Origin: Heterohyrax brucei
Taxonomy: Eukaryota > Chordata > Mammalia > Hyracoidea > Procaviidae
Direction of reading: 5' to 3'
Length of the DNA stretch: 64,000 bases
Assembly: GCA_028571685.1 (NCBI GenBank)
Contig: CM053140.1
Coordinates: 223,281,323 to 223,345,322 of the forward strand
Shown: piece after piece, positions 32,694 to 44,542 of the stretch
How the letters are laid out: every line of letters starts with the position of its first letter
How positions within the stretch are numbered: position 1 is the first letter of the stretch
Program-made: the position numbers and the translations under genes
The notes under the pieces: generated by a model
Told to the model about the DNA's origin: nothing
Seen by the model: the letters and a program-made list of their open reading frames with translations, nothing else
Database searches by the model: none

Positions 32694-33392
32694 GAGAGAG
32701 GCTTGACCATGTTTATAGCCCACTTAAAATAAATAAGAAAAGTAAGAGATAGTAAATGTATGTGAAAAGACTGCAGTGAAGGTACATGCTGCTTTAGGGG
32801 AAGAGATCAGATGTAACTAACATGTGAAGAAATAAAATGATACTGGAGAAATTTCTTCCTTCAATATAAAAAGGGGAAGCAGTGACTATGAATACATAGT
32901 TAAGTTAGGTGTAAGTTTGTAAGGTCAGAGGCAGTTGCCCTATTTTTCGCCTGTAAACTTAAGGAATATAATTATCTGCTGCGGCTGTGGAAAAGAGGTA
33001 GAGTGAGGGTTTGTGATACGTGCGCAAAGAATGGAATAGCTCCTGTGGGGGATGGAGAAGAGACCTGAGCAGGAACAGGTAAAAAGGTTGTCAAACATTT
33101 TTGACAAGGAGTATCACTGTATTGTAGACCACAGACTGTCTAGACACTAAATACAGGTGTATAATATCCTTTGAAGGTGTGTGGCTGGGTTTGTAATACT
33201 TGTGAGTTGACAGAATGGATACAAGGGAATAAAAGTCTATGGACACTGAAGAGCTGGTGAGGCAGCAATATAAAAGATTCATTGTGGATCTAGATTAGAT
33301 AGGAAAGGAAGGGAAGCAATCAGGAGGGTGAAGAAGTAGGAAAGATTTAAGGAACAAAAGTCTCAGTCAGGTCAAAGAGCAGGTGGATGTGT

Positions 33393-33578
33393 TGTTATTT
33401 GTCATCAAGTGAGTTCTGATTCATGATGACCCCTGTATGCAAAGCAAAATTGCTTCATAGAGTTTTCAAGGCTATGACTTTTCAGATACATATCATCATG
33501 CCTGTCTTTTGAGATACTTCTGGGTGAGTTTAAAATGCCAACCTTTTAAGTGGCAGCCATTTGCACCACCCAAGGACG
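33393..33578 (-). mobile_element. Older AfroSINE subfamily, antisense
   Basis: Longer, more diverged type: TTGTCATCAAGTGAGTTCTG, GTTTTCAAGGCTATGACTTT, GAGATACTTCTGGGTGAGTT and TTTGCACCACCCAAGGA. The central extra block separates it from the 150-bp SINEs. Confidence 0.75.
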
Positions 33579-33879
33579 TCAATAGAGGAATATAATGGAA
33601 TGTTGGAATTCACCATTCCAAAAATGGGAGCATTCCAAGGTCTATGTTGAGGCACATGTTTGAGTTATTGAAATAGAAGGACTTTAGGGTCAAGAAGCTT
33701 AAGATCAAGTTGTTGATTGGTATTCACGTGAATGATGCAAACATAAGTAATCTTTGTAGGAGTTGGGGACAAATGAAGCTTTTGAGTCATATGAGAATGC
33801 TCAGTGATGAGAGGTATAAGACAAAGGGTAAATTGTGAATGAAAGAGCTCTTCTGCAACTCAGAGTTTACGAAGCACTA

Positions 33880-34737
33880 TTCCCTTTGTGTTATATGAAG
33901 AGGAACGAGACATCAGGATTGGAGTACAATTCATTAACAGTCTGCATTATGCAGATGACACCATCTTACTTGCCGGAAATGAAGAAGATTTGAGACACTT
34001 ACCGATGAAGATTAAGGACCACAGCTGTCAGTATGGATTGCATCTCAACATCAGGAAAATAAAAATCCTCACAGCTGGACCAGTAAGCAACATTGTCATA
34101 AATGGAGAAAAAGTTGAGGTTGTCAAGGATTTCATTTTGTTTGGCTCCACAGTTAACAACCATCGAAGCAGCAGTCAGGAAATCAAAATACACACTGTAT
34201 TGGGAAAACCTGCTGCAAGGGATCTCTTTAAAGTATTCAAAAGTAAGGATGTCACTTTGAAGACTAAAATGTGCCTGACCCAAGCCATGATATTTTCAAT
34301 CACATCATATGCATATGAAAGCTGGACCATGAACAAAGAAGACAGAACAAGAATTGATGCCTTTGAATTGTGGTGCTGGAGTAGAATGTTGAATGTACCA
34401 TGGACTACCAAAAGAACAAACAGATCTGTTCTGGAAGAAGTACAACCAGAGTGCTCCTTGGAAGCCAAGATGGCAAGACTGTGTCTTATATACTTTGGAC
34501 ATGTTGTCAGGAAAGATCAGTCCCTGGAGAAGGACATCATGCTTGAGAGAGTGGAGGGTCAGTGAAAAAGAGGAAGACCCTCGATGACATGGATTTGACA
34601 TAGTGGCCACAACAATGGGCTTAACCATAAAAACAATTGTGACATGGACATGGTGCAAGACTGGGCAGTGTTTTGTTCTGTTGTTCATAGGGTTGCTGAG
34701 TCGGAACCAACTCGAAGGCACTTAACAGCAACAACAT
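33880..34737 (+). mobile_element. RTE LINE 3' end, 5'-truncated, sense
   Basis: A 5'-truncated RTE that starts just upstream of the RT catalytic box and ends at CGAAGGCACTTAACAGCAAC, near the usual RTE terminus. It contains the longest intact RTE reading frame here. Confidence 0.9.
33888..34565 (+). pseudogene. RTE reverse transcriptase C-terminal half, open for 225 codons
   Basis: Uninterrupted sense frame beginning MLYEEERDIRIGVQFINSLH, followed by YADDTILLAGNEEDLRHL: the RT catalytic YADD is intact. It continues through LQYGLH-like CQYGLHLNIRK, YESWTMNKEDR, FELWCWSRMLN, TNRSVLEEVQPECSLEAKMA and FGHVVRKDQSLEKDIM to the C-terminal end of the RTE polymerase. The fingers and palm N-terminal to YADD and the whole endonuclease are absent through 5' truncation, so no active enzyme can be made. 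The start Met is within the element and has no known role. The frames on the other strand are shadows. Confidence 0.88.
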
Positions 34738-34744
34738 TCACAGG

Positions 34745-34925
34745 TATAACTTAATCTTCACAACCTATGAGGTGGACATGACTATTAGTCTCATTTTACA
34801 GATAAGGAAACAGATTTAAGTTTGGACTTGCCAGACAAAAATCATTCAACTGATTAGTGGCAGAGTTGGGATCCAATCCCACATCTTCTAGCTGCAGATC
34901 TCCTGATCTTTCTAGGCTGACATAC
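34745..34925 (-). repeat. MIR-like fragment, antisense
   Basis: CTCATTTTACAGATAAGGAA, AACTGATTAGTGGCAGAGTT and GGGATCCAATCCCACATCTT are the MIR landmarks read backward. Confidence 0.75.
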
Positions 34926-35946
34926 CGTCTTAGCCAAGGTAAAGGTTTACTTTTAAAGTACCCTAAATATTTAAAAATACCAAAATTTTCAGTTTTAACT
35001 CCTATTCATTGATAAGGGGCATTTTCCTAGAAGCCACTATTTGAAAAGAAGAAAGTTTTCTACCAGTTTATGTCAAAGAAAACAAATGGCTCACATAAGT
35101 CAGTCATAACCCTCCTCAACTACCCCAAAGTACAGAGAATAACTGACCTGTGGCCATATCATAAGAGTTTCTTGATTATCATTCTAACTAAATTACATCT
35201 GGATAAAATGTCAGAGGAAAGGACAGACAATATGGAATAGAGCCAGGGCTTCAAACTGGTTGGTTACGGTTGGAACCCCTGTTGAGAACTGCATTTTTTA
35301 ACAAGTTCTGTGCTGAGAATTTGTATTTCTTACAAGATTCCAAGAAGTTATACATAAGAGTCACCAGGAAATCATGTTAAAATGTGGATTCCAATTCAGT
35401 ATTTCTGTATTGAAAATGCAAATTCTCTTCAGGGAACTTGTTAGAACTGAAAATTCTCAGCAGAGGTTTAGTGTAGAATGAACTGATTTGAAGCCTTGAA
35501 TGGAGCTGCTTAAAGTATTCCTACTTAAAAGCAAGAACAAAAGAAAGTAGGTAGTTCAGGTATCTTTGTTCACCTCTGTCTCTTGTTTCCTTACAAAGAC
35601 AAAAGTACTGATAATTACTTCAAACAAATGTTTCTAATGCAATATCCATGCTTTTAAAGAATATTATGGTCATGTCTTTCTTTTGCTTGACACAACCTAG
35701 CTATTAAGGGAGGAGGGCAAAAAGTAAAAAGAATTAACTTCTTTTTCCCTACTTTCCTGTATGTTTTTTACATTTAGAATTTATCCATGGCAAAAACTGT
35801 GAAAGAATATACTGGTATTTGGAAACTTTGGGGTCCCCTAGTTCACCCCGGTAGTACAATCTAGAATATGGCAGGTTTGTTAGCTAAGTTACACTTAACC
35901 TAAAAACTGACTCCTCAATAAAGTAAACAATTGCAGTGTTAGATAC
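34926..35946. other. No recognised feature
   Basis: About 1 kb of AT-rich DNA without a recognisable family or exon. Confidence 0.4.
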
Positions 35947-36111
35947 TGAAAAAAACAAAAATCCCTGCTGTTGGGTTGGGTCTGACTCATAACTACTCTG
36001 AAGGTCAGGGTAAAACTGCCCATAGTTTCTGAGGAGTGCCTGGCTGATTTGAACCGCTGACCTTCTGGTTAGCAGAGTAATACTTAACCCACTATACCAC
36101 CAAATTTTCCA
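35947..36111 (-). mobile_element. AfroSINE, antisense, with 10-bp duplication
   Basis: Antisense SINE (GCTGTTGGGTTGGGTCTGAC, GAACCGCTGACCTTCTGGTT) between identical TGTTAGATAC repeats (35937-35946 and 36112-36121). Confidence 0.93.
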
Positions 36112-36121
36112 TGTTAGATAC

Positions 36122-38949
36122 AGTTACCACGTATTATTTTCGGGCAACTTAAAAAGAGAAAGAACTGAATTCAATAATCTAAAGAAATAATTCATCTTGA
36201 AAACAAGATAGAATATTTGGAGGACTTAAGAAATGGTTCTCCTTTTAGGGGAATACATAAGGAACTTATCACCATGATTTGGAAGGCAGATAGCAAGTCA
36301 GGAGAGAATTGACATTACGGAAATAAATAAGATCCCAAACTGTTAAGCTTCGTGAAAAGGAGTTGAGCTATAGAATCAAGGTGCACTTAAAGGTAATAAG
36401 ATCCCTGAGGTCTTTCACTTCATAAAGTGTGGTTTTGTTGCCGGGTGTGAAGTAGGTGGTATGAGTAAGAAGTGGTTTGTAGTCAGATGCTACCTGCACC
36501 AGTTTGTGGAGTCAAGTTCTCTTCCACGCCCACTAGGAAATTCACCAGTATTCAAAGAGACATAGGGGTCTCCAGCCCATGAAGATGCCTAAGATGAGAA
36601 AGACGTCAGCAGCAGTGGTGGAAAAAGGATAAAAAATTAGTGTGACTCGGAAAGACAGGGCTTCAAGATGTATTGAGTGTAGTCGTCTCTGTGCTGCAGA
36701 CACCATAAGGAGGCACAGGGATCTTTAAGCAATGGGGGACTGGAATTACTCCCACAGAATGGAGGATATGGAAAATGGTGTTTCTAGTATCCACAGGAGG
36801 TTGTATGGTAGAACAGACTGGTGGGATAGCACTCAGAGGACTATGCTGCCAAGGCTCAGCTCCATGGTGTCTGTAGCACAGAGACAACTGGCTGACACCA
36901 AAGAAAGAATCCTGGAATACTAGCCCAACCTAGAGCTATTTAAAGACATGTCATGCTAGATCATCTAAGGAGCAGCAATACGTATACGTGATAGATATGC
37001 TGACCCTGGAGTACTTATGTCATTATCACTAGGGTAACTATTAAAATATTGACCCTCGTTGCATGAACTGAGTAAATGAATGCCTTATGAGAAGAAGCTA
37101 AAATATGAAGTCCAGTCACAAAATGTTCAGTTGCCCCACAACATGAACTGGCTCCTCAGTTCCATTATTAATCATGTCACCTAGTTTGGCTACTGCTGAG
37201 GAACTCTAGATTGGTTACTGCATTATGTAGACCAGGTTATTTGCTTTTGTGTGAATTTTTTCTCCAGAAAGCCCAGTTTGGCACAGAGACCCAGGCCTGA
37301 CCCTCTTGAGTGAGAAATAACTTTTTTCATAGGAATGCAAAGATTTTATAGAAGATTGTAATAAAATGATGATTTTTGAATTAGCTTTTTTTCCCCTGAT
37401 ATTTCCCATTTCCCTTCTTTCCAAACAAGTTAATAGTTATCTGTATTCATCATTTCAGGAGAGAGAAAAGCTCGTAAATTTCTCGATTCTGGGTGTTTTG
37501 CAAAAATATTAGGGGAAAAGAGAGAGTTGAAAGAGAGTCAAAATATTTGGGAATCATGTATTGAGAAGAGTGAGACATCTCCCGTTCTATACTAGAAGAC
37601 ATTTCTCCAAGCTCGGAAAAGATGGGAGAAATGGAGTTGATGAGAGTAAAGAGGTCTATTGACCTGAGACAGAGAGAGATTTTGTACCTTTCTTCTTTGG
37701 TATAGGGTGTGAAAGGTGATATAAGGCCAGTAATAGTCTCAAGAGGAGAGAATGACCCAATTTGGTAGACAGTACTTAAGAAATGTGGCAAGACCCCAGA
37801 GGGTTGCAGATGCCTAGTATATCTAGGAAGGGAGGTCCAAAGGCAGTCTTTTGAGAGACTGGGATGAAAGTAGTATGAGAATTTGTATGCCAGTGTACAC
37901 AACAAAGAAGGGACAGAAGGAGCTACCAGATCTACAGGCAGCAGAGAAAAGGTCATCACGATAATGACCAGTGTAGATAATTAAAATCCAGACAACAGTC
38001 TCCCCAGGACATTGGCATAAATCCCCTCTCTTATACCTTAGATACAAACTAGGAAAAGGAGAGGGAAAAAGAAGCAAATATTTATGTAGGATTCAATAAA
38101 TAAAATAGGATCTCCTCAGTGAACTGTAAAGACGGGGAAGTAAAAAAAGAAAAGTCACTCAAGACAAGAACAGAATTCATTTTTCATGATTCAAATGTAA
38201 ATGTGAAGCTTAAGAAATGTGATATCTTTTGGAAAAAAAGAAAATCCTAGGCCTTGGACCTGATTTCTTGTTTCACAATTTTGTACCTATGTGACCTTTG
38301 GAGATTACTTATTTTTTCTTAATTTCAGTTTTCTTACATATATATATCATTTCAATCTCAAATGGCTTTTGGGGAGAAGATAACACTCAGTATGTAATAA
38401 TTATTTTTAAACATGATAAAATATGATAATAGAATCACTCAATACATTATTTTAAAGTATTTTAAAATAATATTTAAAAAATATTAACTTCCTACCATGT
38501 TCCTCCTCGCAGGCATACCTAGATTACATACAGAAGTAAGAATGGAAGTTCTGTATATTGATAGTATGCCATTGCTTCATGAGCAGAGTAGAACTTGGAG
38601 AAGAATTTGAAACAACTGACGGGTGCCCTAGCGCCTCTTTTGGAATTTTCTCATGGCCCCCATTCTCCAGCATTGATTTAGGTGGTGCCCCTTGTTGGCA
38701 GAGGTTCCTGTACCTTGTACCTGGTATCCAGGGCTCCTGCCTCACCTGCACTGATTGCCAGCAAACCTCTCCCTGCTGCTGGGCAGCTGGACTTACTGGT
38801 GCAGTGTTCTTCGCCACTTGCTAACTGCTAGTACTGTCCTTTCCTAAGTGTCACTGCTTCTAATCAGGCTTTCTATTTCTTCTGTGTTGATTCCTAGTGA
38901 GTTATATAATTCTAATGAGTGATGAAGAACTTTTGCAGTTCCCAAGAAT
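36122..38949. other. Long stretch without a recognised element
   Basis: About 2.8 kb where I recognise no gene or repeat apart from a possible MIR scrap at about 38260-38340. Part of it (36800-38100) is purine-rich on the plus strand, which keeps the minus strand free of stops: a 169-codon minus frame at 37450-37959 overlaps an 84-codon frame at 37823-38077. No domain or Kozak-like start is apparent. Confidence 0.4.
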
Positions 38950-39355
38950 CATGTAATGCTAACTACTGCTGGCTTTAAATGGCCATCAGAGCTTGATATC
39001 CTGAATGTCATCAAAATGTCTCCCTTTCAATATTTCCTTTATCTTCAGGTAAAGAAAAAAGTTACTGGCGACCAGATCAGGTGAGTATAGAGAGTGTTAC
39101 TTGTTCACTGGCTAAAAACTCCCTCACAGACAGCTATGCAGTTAAGTTTGCAAGCTTTCTACCATGCCACTGTGCATAATAGCCATTCCAGAAAGAGTTC
39201 CAAAATTGCTTTGAAGGCTGGACTAGGTGCTGGCAGTGGTGCATAGATTCCCAAAGGGATTACATCAAATGTAACCGTAGTGATATTCAGCAATGAGGTA
39301 ATGTAGCCCTTAGAACAATTAAGTTTGTGGCCTTAATTGTCAGACCTCATATGAT
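38950..39355 (-). mobile_element. Mariner-type DNA transposon remnant
   Basis: Ends at 39333-39353 with CTTAATTGTCAGACCTCATA, the outward form of a mariner terminal inverted repeat. Inside, on the minus strand at about 39030-39100, is the transposase C-terminal segment TCACCTGATCTGG..AACTTTTTTC, which would read SPDL followed by a position normally Asp (third catalytic residue) and here Asn (ASNFF). No N-terminal half is seen, and the left inverted repeat is missing. The segments flanking 39180 may be inverted relative to each other. Confidence 0.62.
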
Positions 39356-40899
39356 AGAGAAAGTTGTCAGATAAACCAAAAAGAGAGTTGGTGGACAGAG
39401 AAACTTTTGAGCAAGTGGGGGCATTTCAGCTTTCTCCTAATCACACACTGACTCAGAATTGACTCGATGCCAGCAGTTCTGGGGGTCGGATGTAAATGCA
39501 GCCATACCTTCTACCTCTATATAATATTGGCCTTGGCTTTCAGATCCTGAATAAGCGATTGAAGAAAGACAAAGATACAGAAAGGGAAAGGGCTTTAAAT
39601 CTATTTAGCTATATCTGCTTATGTCAGATTACATGCTGTCTCCCACCACCCCATAACTAAATTCTGAAAAGGGCATTCTTTGGATAAGTTATTTCTTGGA
39701 GACCAGCTGCAATACAATCTTGCTGGAGGTGAAAATTTCCCAGAAGGATATCCTGAGAAACTACTTGGTTTCTTCTCTAAAAACATTCCAAACCATCAAT
39801 TAATTCTTCTGTGAACATAGCCCAACCACAAAGATTATAAATGGCATTGAAAGAAGTCAGACTGGCTGCAAGCATAAATATTTTCCTCAGAACAACTTGA
39901 AAATTACTTGTCTTTTAGGCTGCCGAGAGGTCCAGGGCTGGCGGGAACACACTGACTGTGGATAAGCAATCCTGAGCCACGCTGCTCCCTGGGGAGTGCT
40001 GTCCTTTAAGGTGCCACCGGGACCAGTTAATGAGGCCAGTCCGAGGCCCTTGGGTCATGTCTGAAAGAGGAAACAACAAAATCTTCATGGGAAAATGATG
40101 TGAAATGAAAATAGCCAGGATATGCAAGTATTATCTAGAACCCTAGGGAGATTGTAAGTATGGCCTGAAAAAGGAAAAACAAAACAAAAAAAAAAGCTAA
40201 GAGGGGGGTAATGGGAAAAAAAAACAAAAAACTGGATGAGAAGTTTAGTCTCAGCTGAGTTACAATACTCTAGTGTATGCACATCACCCTTTTTCTCTGG
40301 GCCGTGGTTTACTCATTAGAAATGCCATTTCCAGTTATATGTTCTGTGAGTTGCTTTCTGGTGCTGAAATTCTATAGTGCCATTTTCAAGTAAGTCCCTT
40401 GGGTAAAAAAACAAATTAGATACAAAAGAAACACAAAATGTGATTCATTTTGAGTGTGCAGAAAGAAGACAGAGGGGAAAATTTGCCACTGGCTGTCAGG
40501 CTGGGATCTCACGATCTGAATCCCCCTTCTTCATTAACTATGCCCCCTAAAAATTCAATCTGGTGGTGTTGGATCCCTAAAGGGGACTCTAGACTTAGAG
40601 AATCCTCTTGGCTATGAAGTCTTTGCTTGTCTTACCCTCCTCAAACAACAGTCCCTTTCCCTGTGACTGCCACTTGCTCAGGTGGAAGTAAGCATCCTTT
40701 TTGCTTTCAGTGGCACCCAGTACATATCTAAAGTAAAACAACAACAACAAAACATATCACATTGTTTTATAACTATTTGTTTCCGTGTCTAAACTAGACT
40801 AGACTGGTCTAGGATGTCAACTATTAATGAAAGAGATTGTGTCTCATTCACTCAGCATTCTCAGATCTGTGCTAGTACTCGGCACACAGTAAGCCAAAA
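39356..40899. other. No recognised gene; possible SINE scrap
   Basis: CTGACTCAGAATTGACTCGA at about 39447-39466, followed by TGCCAGCAG, looks like the end of an AfroSINE. Nothing else is recognised, apart from A-rich tracts at about 40170-40240. Confidence 0.4.
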
Positions 40900-41062
40900 T
40901 CAAACTGAGCCCGTTGCTGTTGAATTGATTCTGACTCATAGTGACCCTATAGAACAGAGTAGAACTGCCACATAGAGTTTCCAAGGAGTGCCTGGTGGAT
41001 TTGAAATGTTGACCCTTGGGTTCACAGCTGTAGCTCATCGCTGCTATGCCATCAGGGTTTCC
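40900..41062 (-). mobile_element. AfroSINE, antisense
   Basis: CGTTGCTGTTGAATTGATTC, CCCTATAGAACAGAGTAGAA and GCCATCAGGGTTTCC. Imperfect flanking repeats (CACAGTAAG and CATAGTAAG) fit a target-site duplication. Confidence 0.93.
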
Positions 41063-41788
41063 TTGGTACATAGTAAGGTCTCCAAAATATATGTAATAAG
41101 TACATGGCAAGAATAATCAGTGATTATATCAAAAAGAAAATTTAAGCGCAGGAAAAGGGAAATGCAGCAGGCCGTAAATTAGCTTTCAAACTCTTTCCAA
41201 ACCTGGGTCTTTTAAACTTCTATTGATCCAACTACTATATAGTTTTTCTAAATACTAACTCAGTTTTGTGATTGGACTCATCCATATGTGGCCTCACTGT
41301 CATTTGTTTTCTCAGTCTTACATCTACCTCTTTCTTGCACTTGTATTTCTGCATCTCTGACTTCCAGTACTAGGACACCAGCATTCTTAAGCTATTACTT
41401 TCATCTTTCCTTTCTTTCTGCAGACACACACACACAGAGGATTCTTTGTTCCTCGGTTCTGGAATCACAGGTTGGAAGAAAAGCATCTTTTGAAACTGCT
41501 TTCCAAATTGCCTAGTTCTTTGTCAAGTTCTTTTAAAGCCAAGCAGCTGTTGCAGTTAATTATAAGCAGGCTTAATGATTCCTTTCTTACTGGATGGGTA
41601 TGTGTCTCCCTCCTGGCTAATTAATCATCCCAGGTTACTCATCACCTTCCTCTCCCTCCTCTCTGAATCTTCCTCCCTCTGCAGCCTCATTTAACTTTAG
41701 GAAAGATGGTCTCATTATGTCCTAATTCATTTCTGGTCACTAATTTTTAATGTTGATTTAAACATTAGAAATAAAACTAACTACCCAC
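41063..41788. other. No recognised feature
   Basis: About 725 bp with a short CA run at about 41424-41437. No family or exon recognised. Confidence 0.4.
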
Positions 41789-41946
41789 CCCCCCAAAAAA
41801 CCCACTGCCAATGAGTTGATTCCAATTCATACATACCCTACAGTACAGAGTAGAACTGCTCCCTAGAGTTTCCAAGAAGCACCTGAAAGATTCAAACTGC
41901 CAGCCTTTTAGTTAGCAGATGTAGTACTTAACTACTACACCACTAG
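41789..41946 (-). mobile_element. AfroSINE, antisense
   Basis: CTGCCAATGAGTTGATTCCA, CTACAGTACAGAGTAGAACT and TACTTAACTACTACACCACT. Preceded by a C-rich/A-rich tail complement. Confidence 0.92.
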
Positions 41947-41995
41947 TGAATAAAAACACTTCATGTCTTCATTTAAAAAAGGAAAAAAAAAAAAG

Positions 41996-42141
41996 TTGTC
42001 TACTCAATTTCTACTCTTAATGGCCTTGTAGTACAGAGTAGAACTGCCCCATAGAGTTTCCACCAAGTGCCTGGTGGATCTGAACTGCTGACCTTTTGGT
42101 TAGCAGCCATAACTCTTAACCACGGCACTACGAGGGTTTCT
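41996..42141 (-). mobile_element. AfroSINE, antisense
   Basis: TTGTAGTACAGAGTAGAACT, GATCTGAACTGCTGACCTTT and CTCTTAACCACGGCACTACG. It lies only about 50 bp from the preceding copy. Confidence 0.92.
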
Positions 42142-42349
42142 TCCTTATTAGATGGTAACTGAAAAAATCAGCTCACCCAGCAAGGTCTAAAGGGGTCATT
42201 TAAATACACTCATTGCTCACATTACCTATATACCTGAGCATTCCCTCTCAGAGTCATGTGGCCATTTCATCACAGATGAATTCCCATCTGCTATCACGTG
42301 GTTTACTGGCATGATTTAGAATTCCCTAACATTAAATTTTCCCTAGGTC

Positions 42350-42490
42350 CTTCATTTATAGATGAGAAAGCTCAGGCCCAGAAAAGAGCCTATAAACAAA
42401 ATTAGATCACCAAAAAAATTACTTGTAAGTCTAGGACTGGAACCATGTCTAATGCTTCTTATAGCAAAACAGAGTATTTTTCCAATCAGC
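42350..42490 (-). repeat. MIR-like fragment, antisense
   Basis: CATTTATAGATGAGAAAGCT, CAGGCCCAGAAAAGAGCC and GTCTAGGACTGGAACCATGT follow the reversed MIR landmark order, with decay. Confidence 0.5.
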
Positions 42491-42765
42491 AGTTATGTAG
42501 ACTAAAATTTCCACCTTATGAGTCACTTCTTTGCTTCTTTGAAAGCCCTTGACAAAAGTCCAGTATGTAATCTGGGGAACATAGTACATTCACATAGCAC
42601 TCTCTAACACAGATTTGGTTTTCAGATCAGCTCCTGACTCCCACTGGAAAGTAAGACACTTAGAGAACTGGGGGCACCAGGGAGGAACATTTGGAGGTTG
42701 GAAGCAGAAGTTGGAAAATTGTTACAACAGAATTTCCAAGATTGTTTTGTAGGATATTCATGGTC

Positions 42766-42896
42766 TGAAACCCCATTGCTGTCAAGTCAACTCTGACTCA
42801 TAGCAGCACTACAGGGCAGAGTAGAACTGCCCCATAGGGTTTCTAAGGCGTACCTAGTGGTTGTAGCACTCAACCACTACACCCTAGGGTTTCCAC
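42766..42896 (-). mobile_element. AfroSINE, antisense, with 8-bp duplication
   Basis: TGCTGTCAAGTCAACTCTGA and GGGCAGAGTAGAACTGCCCC; a central piece is deleted. Identical TCATGGTC octamers flank it (42758-42765 and 42897-42904). Confidence 0.93.
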
Positions 42897-42954
42897 TCAT
42901 GGTCCGTAAGATGGTAATTATGGCAAAAAAATAATCTTGGACAACTCCATTCAG

Positions 42955-43735
42955 GAAAACTTTTTTTTTCTTTTGCTGTAAATAAAACCATGTAAAGATA
43001 ATGAAAAGGCAAGCTATGGACAAGCATAAAATATTTCCAAGCCATATAATTGACAAAGGACTCATCTATAATACGTAAGGAACTCCCAAAACTGAACAGT
43101 GTAAAAATATAAAGTCCAATTAAAAATGTGCAAAGACATGAAGAGATACTTCACTAAAACAAACAAAACAAAACAACACAGATTTCAAATAAGTACACAA
43201 AAGAATGTTTACTAGTTATTAGGGAAGTAAAAATTGAAGCCACAAAAATATACCACTGTATACTCACAAGACTATGGTTATAAAGACAATGCAAAGTGTT
43301 GGCAATGATATGAATCACTGGATCTCTCATACATTGTTATTAGGAATGTAAAATGGTAAGCCACTGTGGAAAATAGTTGAGTAGTGTTTTCAAAAATAGA
43401 CATACACTTCTATGCATGCAAGCAATCACACTCCTGTGGCTTTATCCCACAGAAATGAAAACTTAATATCTACACAAAACAAGTATATGCATGTTCATAG
43501 CAATCCTGTTTGTAATATCCCCAAATTGGAAACAAATATATTTCAGTGGCTACATGTTTAAATAAACTGTGGATGAATAACTACGAAACTGTGCTGAGTG
43601 AAAAAGAGCAAATCTCAAAAGATTGTATACTGTATGATTCCATTTATATAACATGTTCAGAATGACGAAGTATAGAAATAGATAACAGATTGGTGGTTGC
43701 TAGGGGCTAAGAATGGGGTGGGCCATAACTATAAA
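42955..43735 (+). mobile_element. L1M-type 3' end, sense
   Basis: Old sense L1: GACAAAGGACTCATCTATAA, CCACTGTGGAAAATAGTTGA, TTTATCCCACAGAAATGAAA, GTATGATTCCATTTATATAA and AGATTGGTGGTTGCTAGGGG, in the order of L1M ORF2 C-terminal/3' regions. Confidence 0.82.
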
Positions 43736-44330
43736 GGAGTAGCATGAGATCCAGGCTGGAGCTGTGAATTTTGGAGTCAATCAACATACAGATGGCAAAG
43801 GTAAGTCCAGGGACCGAGCCTGGGGACCCTTCTACATGAGGTAAGGATCTGATACCTTTCTTGCAAAAGAGACCTCAGAAAGGCAGCCAGACAGAAGGAA
43901 CACTTGAAAAGTATAGAGGGTTGACAGAAAAGAGAAGAAATACTTCTTTTAAAATTTTAATTTAAGGTTATTTATGACCTTAAAAGGAAATTCTGGTGGC
44001 ATAGCAGTGAAGTACTATACCTACTAATCAAAAGGCTGATGTTTCAAAGCCACCCAGTGCTCCTTGGAAACTTTATGGGGCAGTTCTGCTCTGTAGGGTT
44101 GCTCTAAGTTGGAAATCAACTCAACAGCAGTAGATTTGGCTTTTTGTTTGGATTATGACCTTAAAAAGATCAGTTTTAGTGGAATGATGGACAGGCTTCA
44201 AGAGAGAATGGGGTGGAGATATAGCAGGGATAGTGAGTAGAAATTTTTTTCAAGATAAGTATAAAATGAAGAAGAAAAGTAACAACTGAAGAGAAAATAG
44301 GGCTAGACTTGGAAATGATTATTTTTTAGA
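43736..44330 (+). repeat. Ancient interspersed repeat, second copy
   Basis: CCAGGCTGGAGCTGTGAATT, TTTGGAGTCAATCAACATAC and CAGTTTTAGTGGAATGATGG match the order and wording of the repeat at 31730-33390, in sense orientation. A SINE splits it at 43986-44152. Confidence 0.45.
43986..44152 (+). mobile_element. AfroSINE, sense, with 14-bp duplication
   Basis: Sense copy (TTCTGGTGGCATAGCAGTGA to CAACTCAACAGCAGTAG) with identical 14-bp flanks TTATGACCTTAAAA (43972-43985 and 44153-44166). Confidence 0.95.
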
Positions 44331-44542
44331 TGAGAAGAATAATAGCTTGCTTATTATTGCAAAGGAGGGGAAAGTAAGTGAGCAGGAGAAAAAAGAAAGA
44401 ATTGGATGAATCAGGAGAAATAGGGAAGAAAGACCACTGTCCTTGAGTACATAAGAGGGAATGTGGTGAAGTGCATGGATGGAGAAATGGTGACAATTCA
44501 TTCACAGTGACACACAGAAGGTAGATAGGTATACGTGCTAGT

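Larger units (their letters stand above)
31730..33390 (+). repeat. Ancient interspersed repeat, right part
   Basis: Continuation of the repeat at 29280-29618. Landmarks: AAGTGACTCCCAGATGTCTA, AGAGAGAGGTCTGGGCTGGA, GGAGAGTTACAGGTTATAGC. It contains a 58-bp SINE scrap (32057-32114) and a short TTA microsatellite (32675-32693). Family unassigned; the right end is approximate. Confidence 0.5.

Noticed and set aside
36122..38949. Possible processed pseudogene
   Set aside because: I looked for poly-A ends, domains and long frames consistent with a parent gene and found none I can support.
41424..41437. CA repeat
   Set aside because: Too short to list as a microsatellite feature of note.
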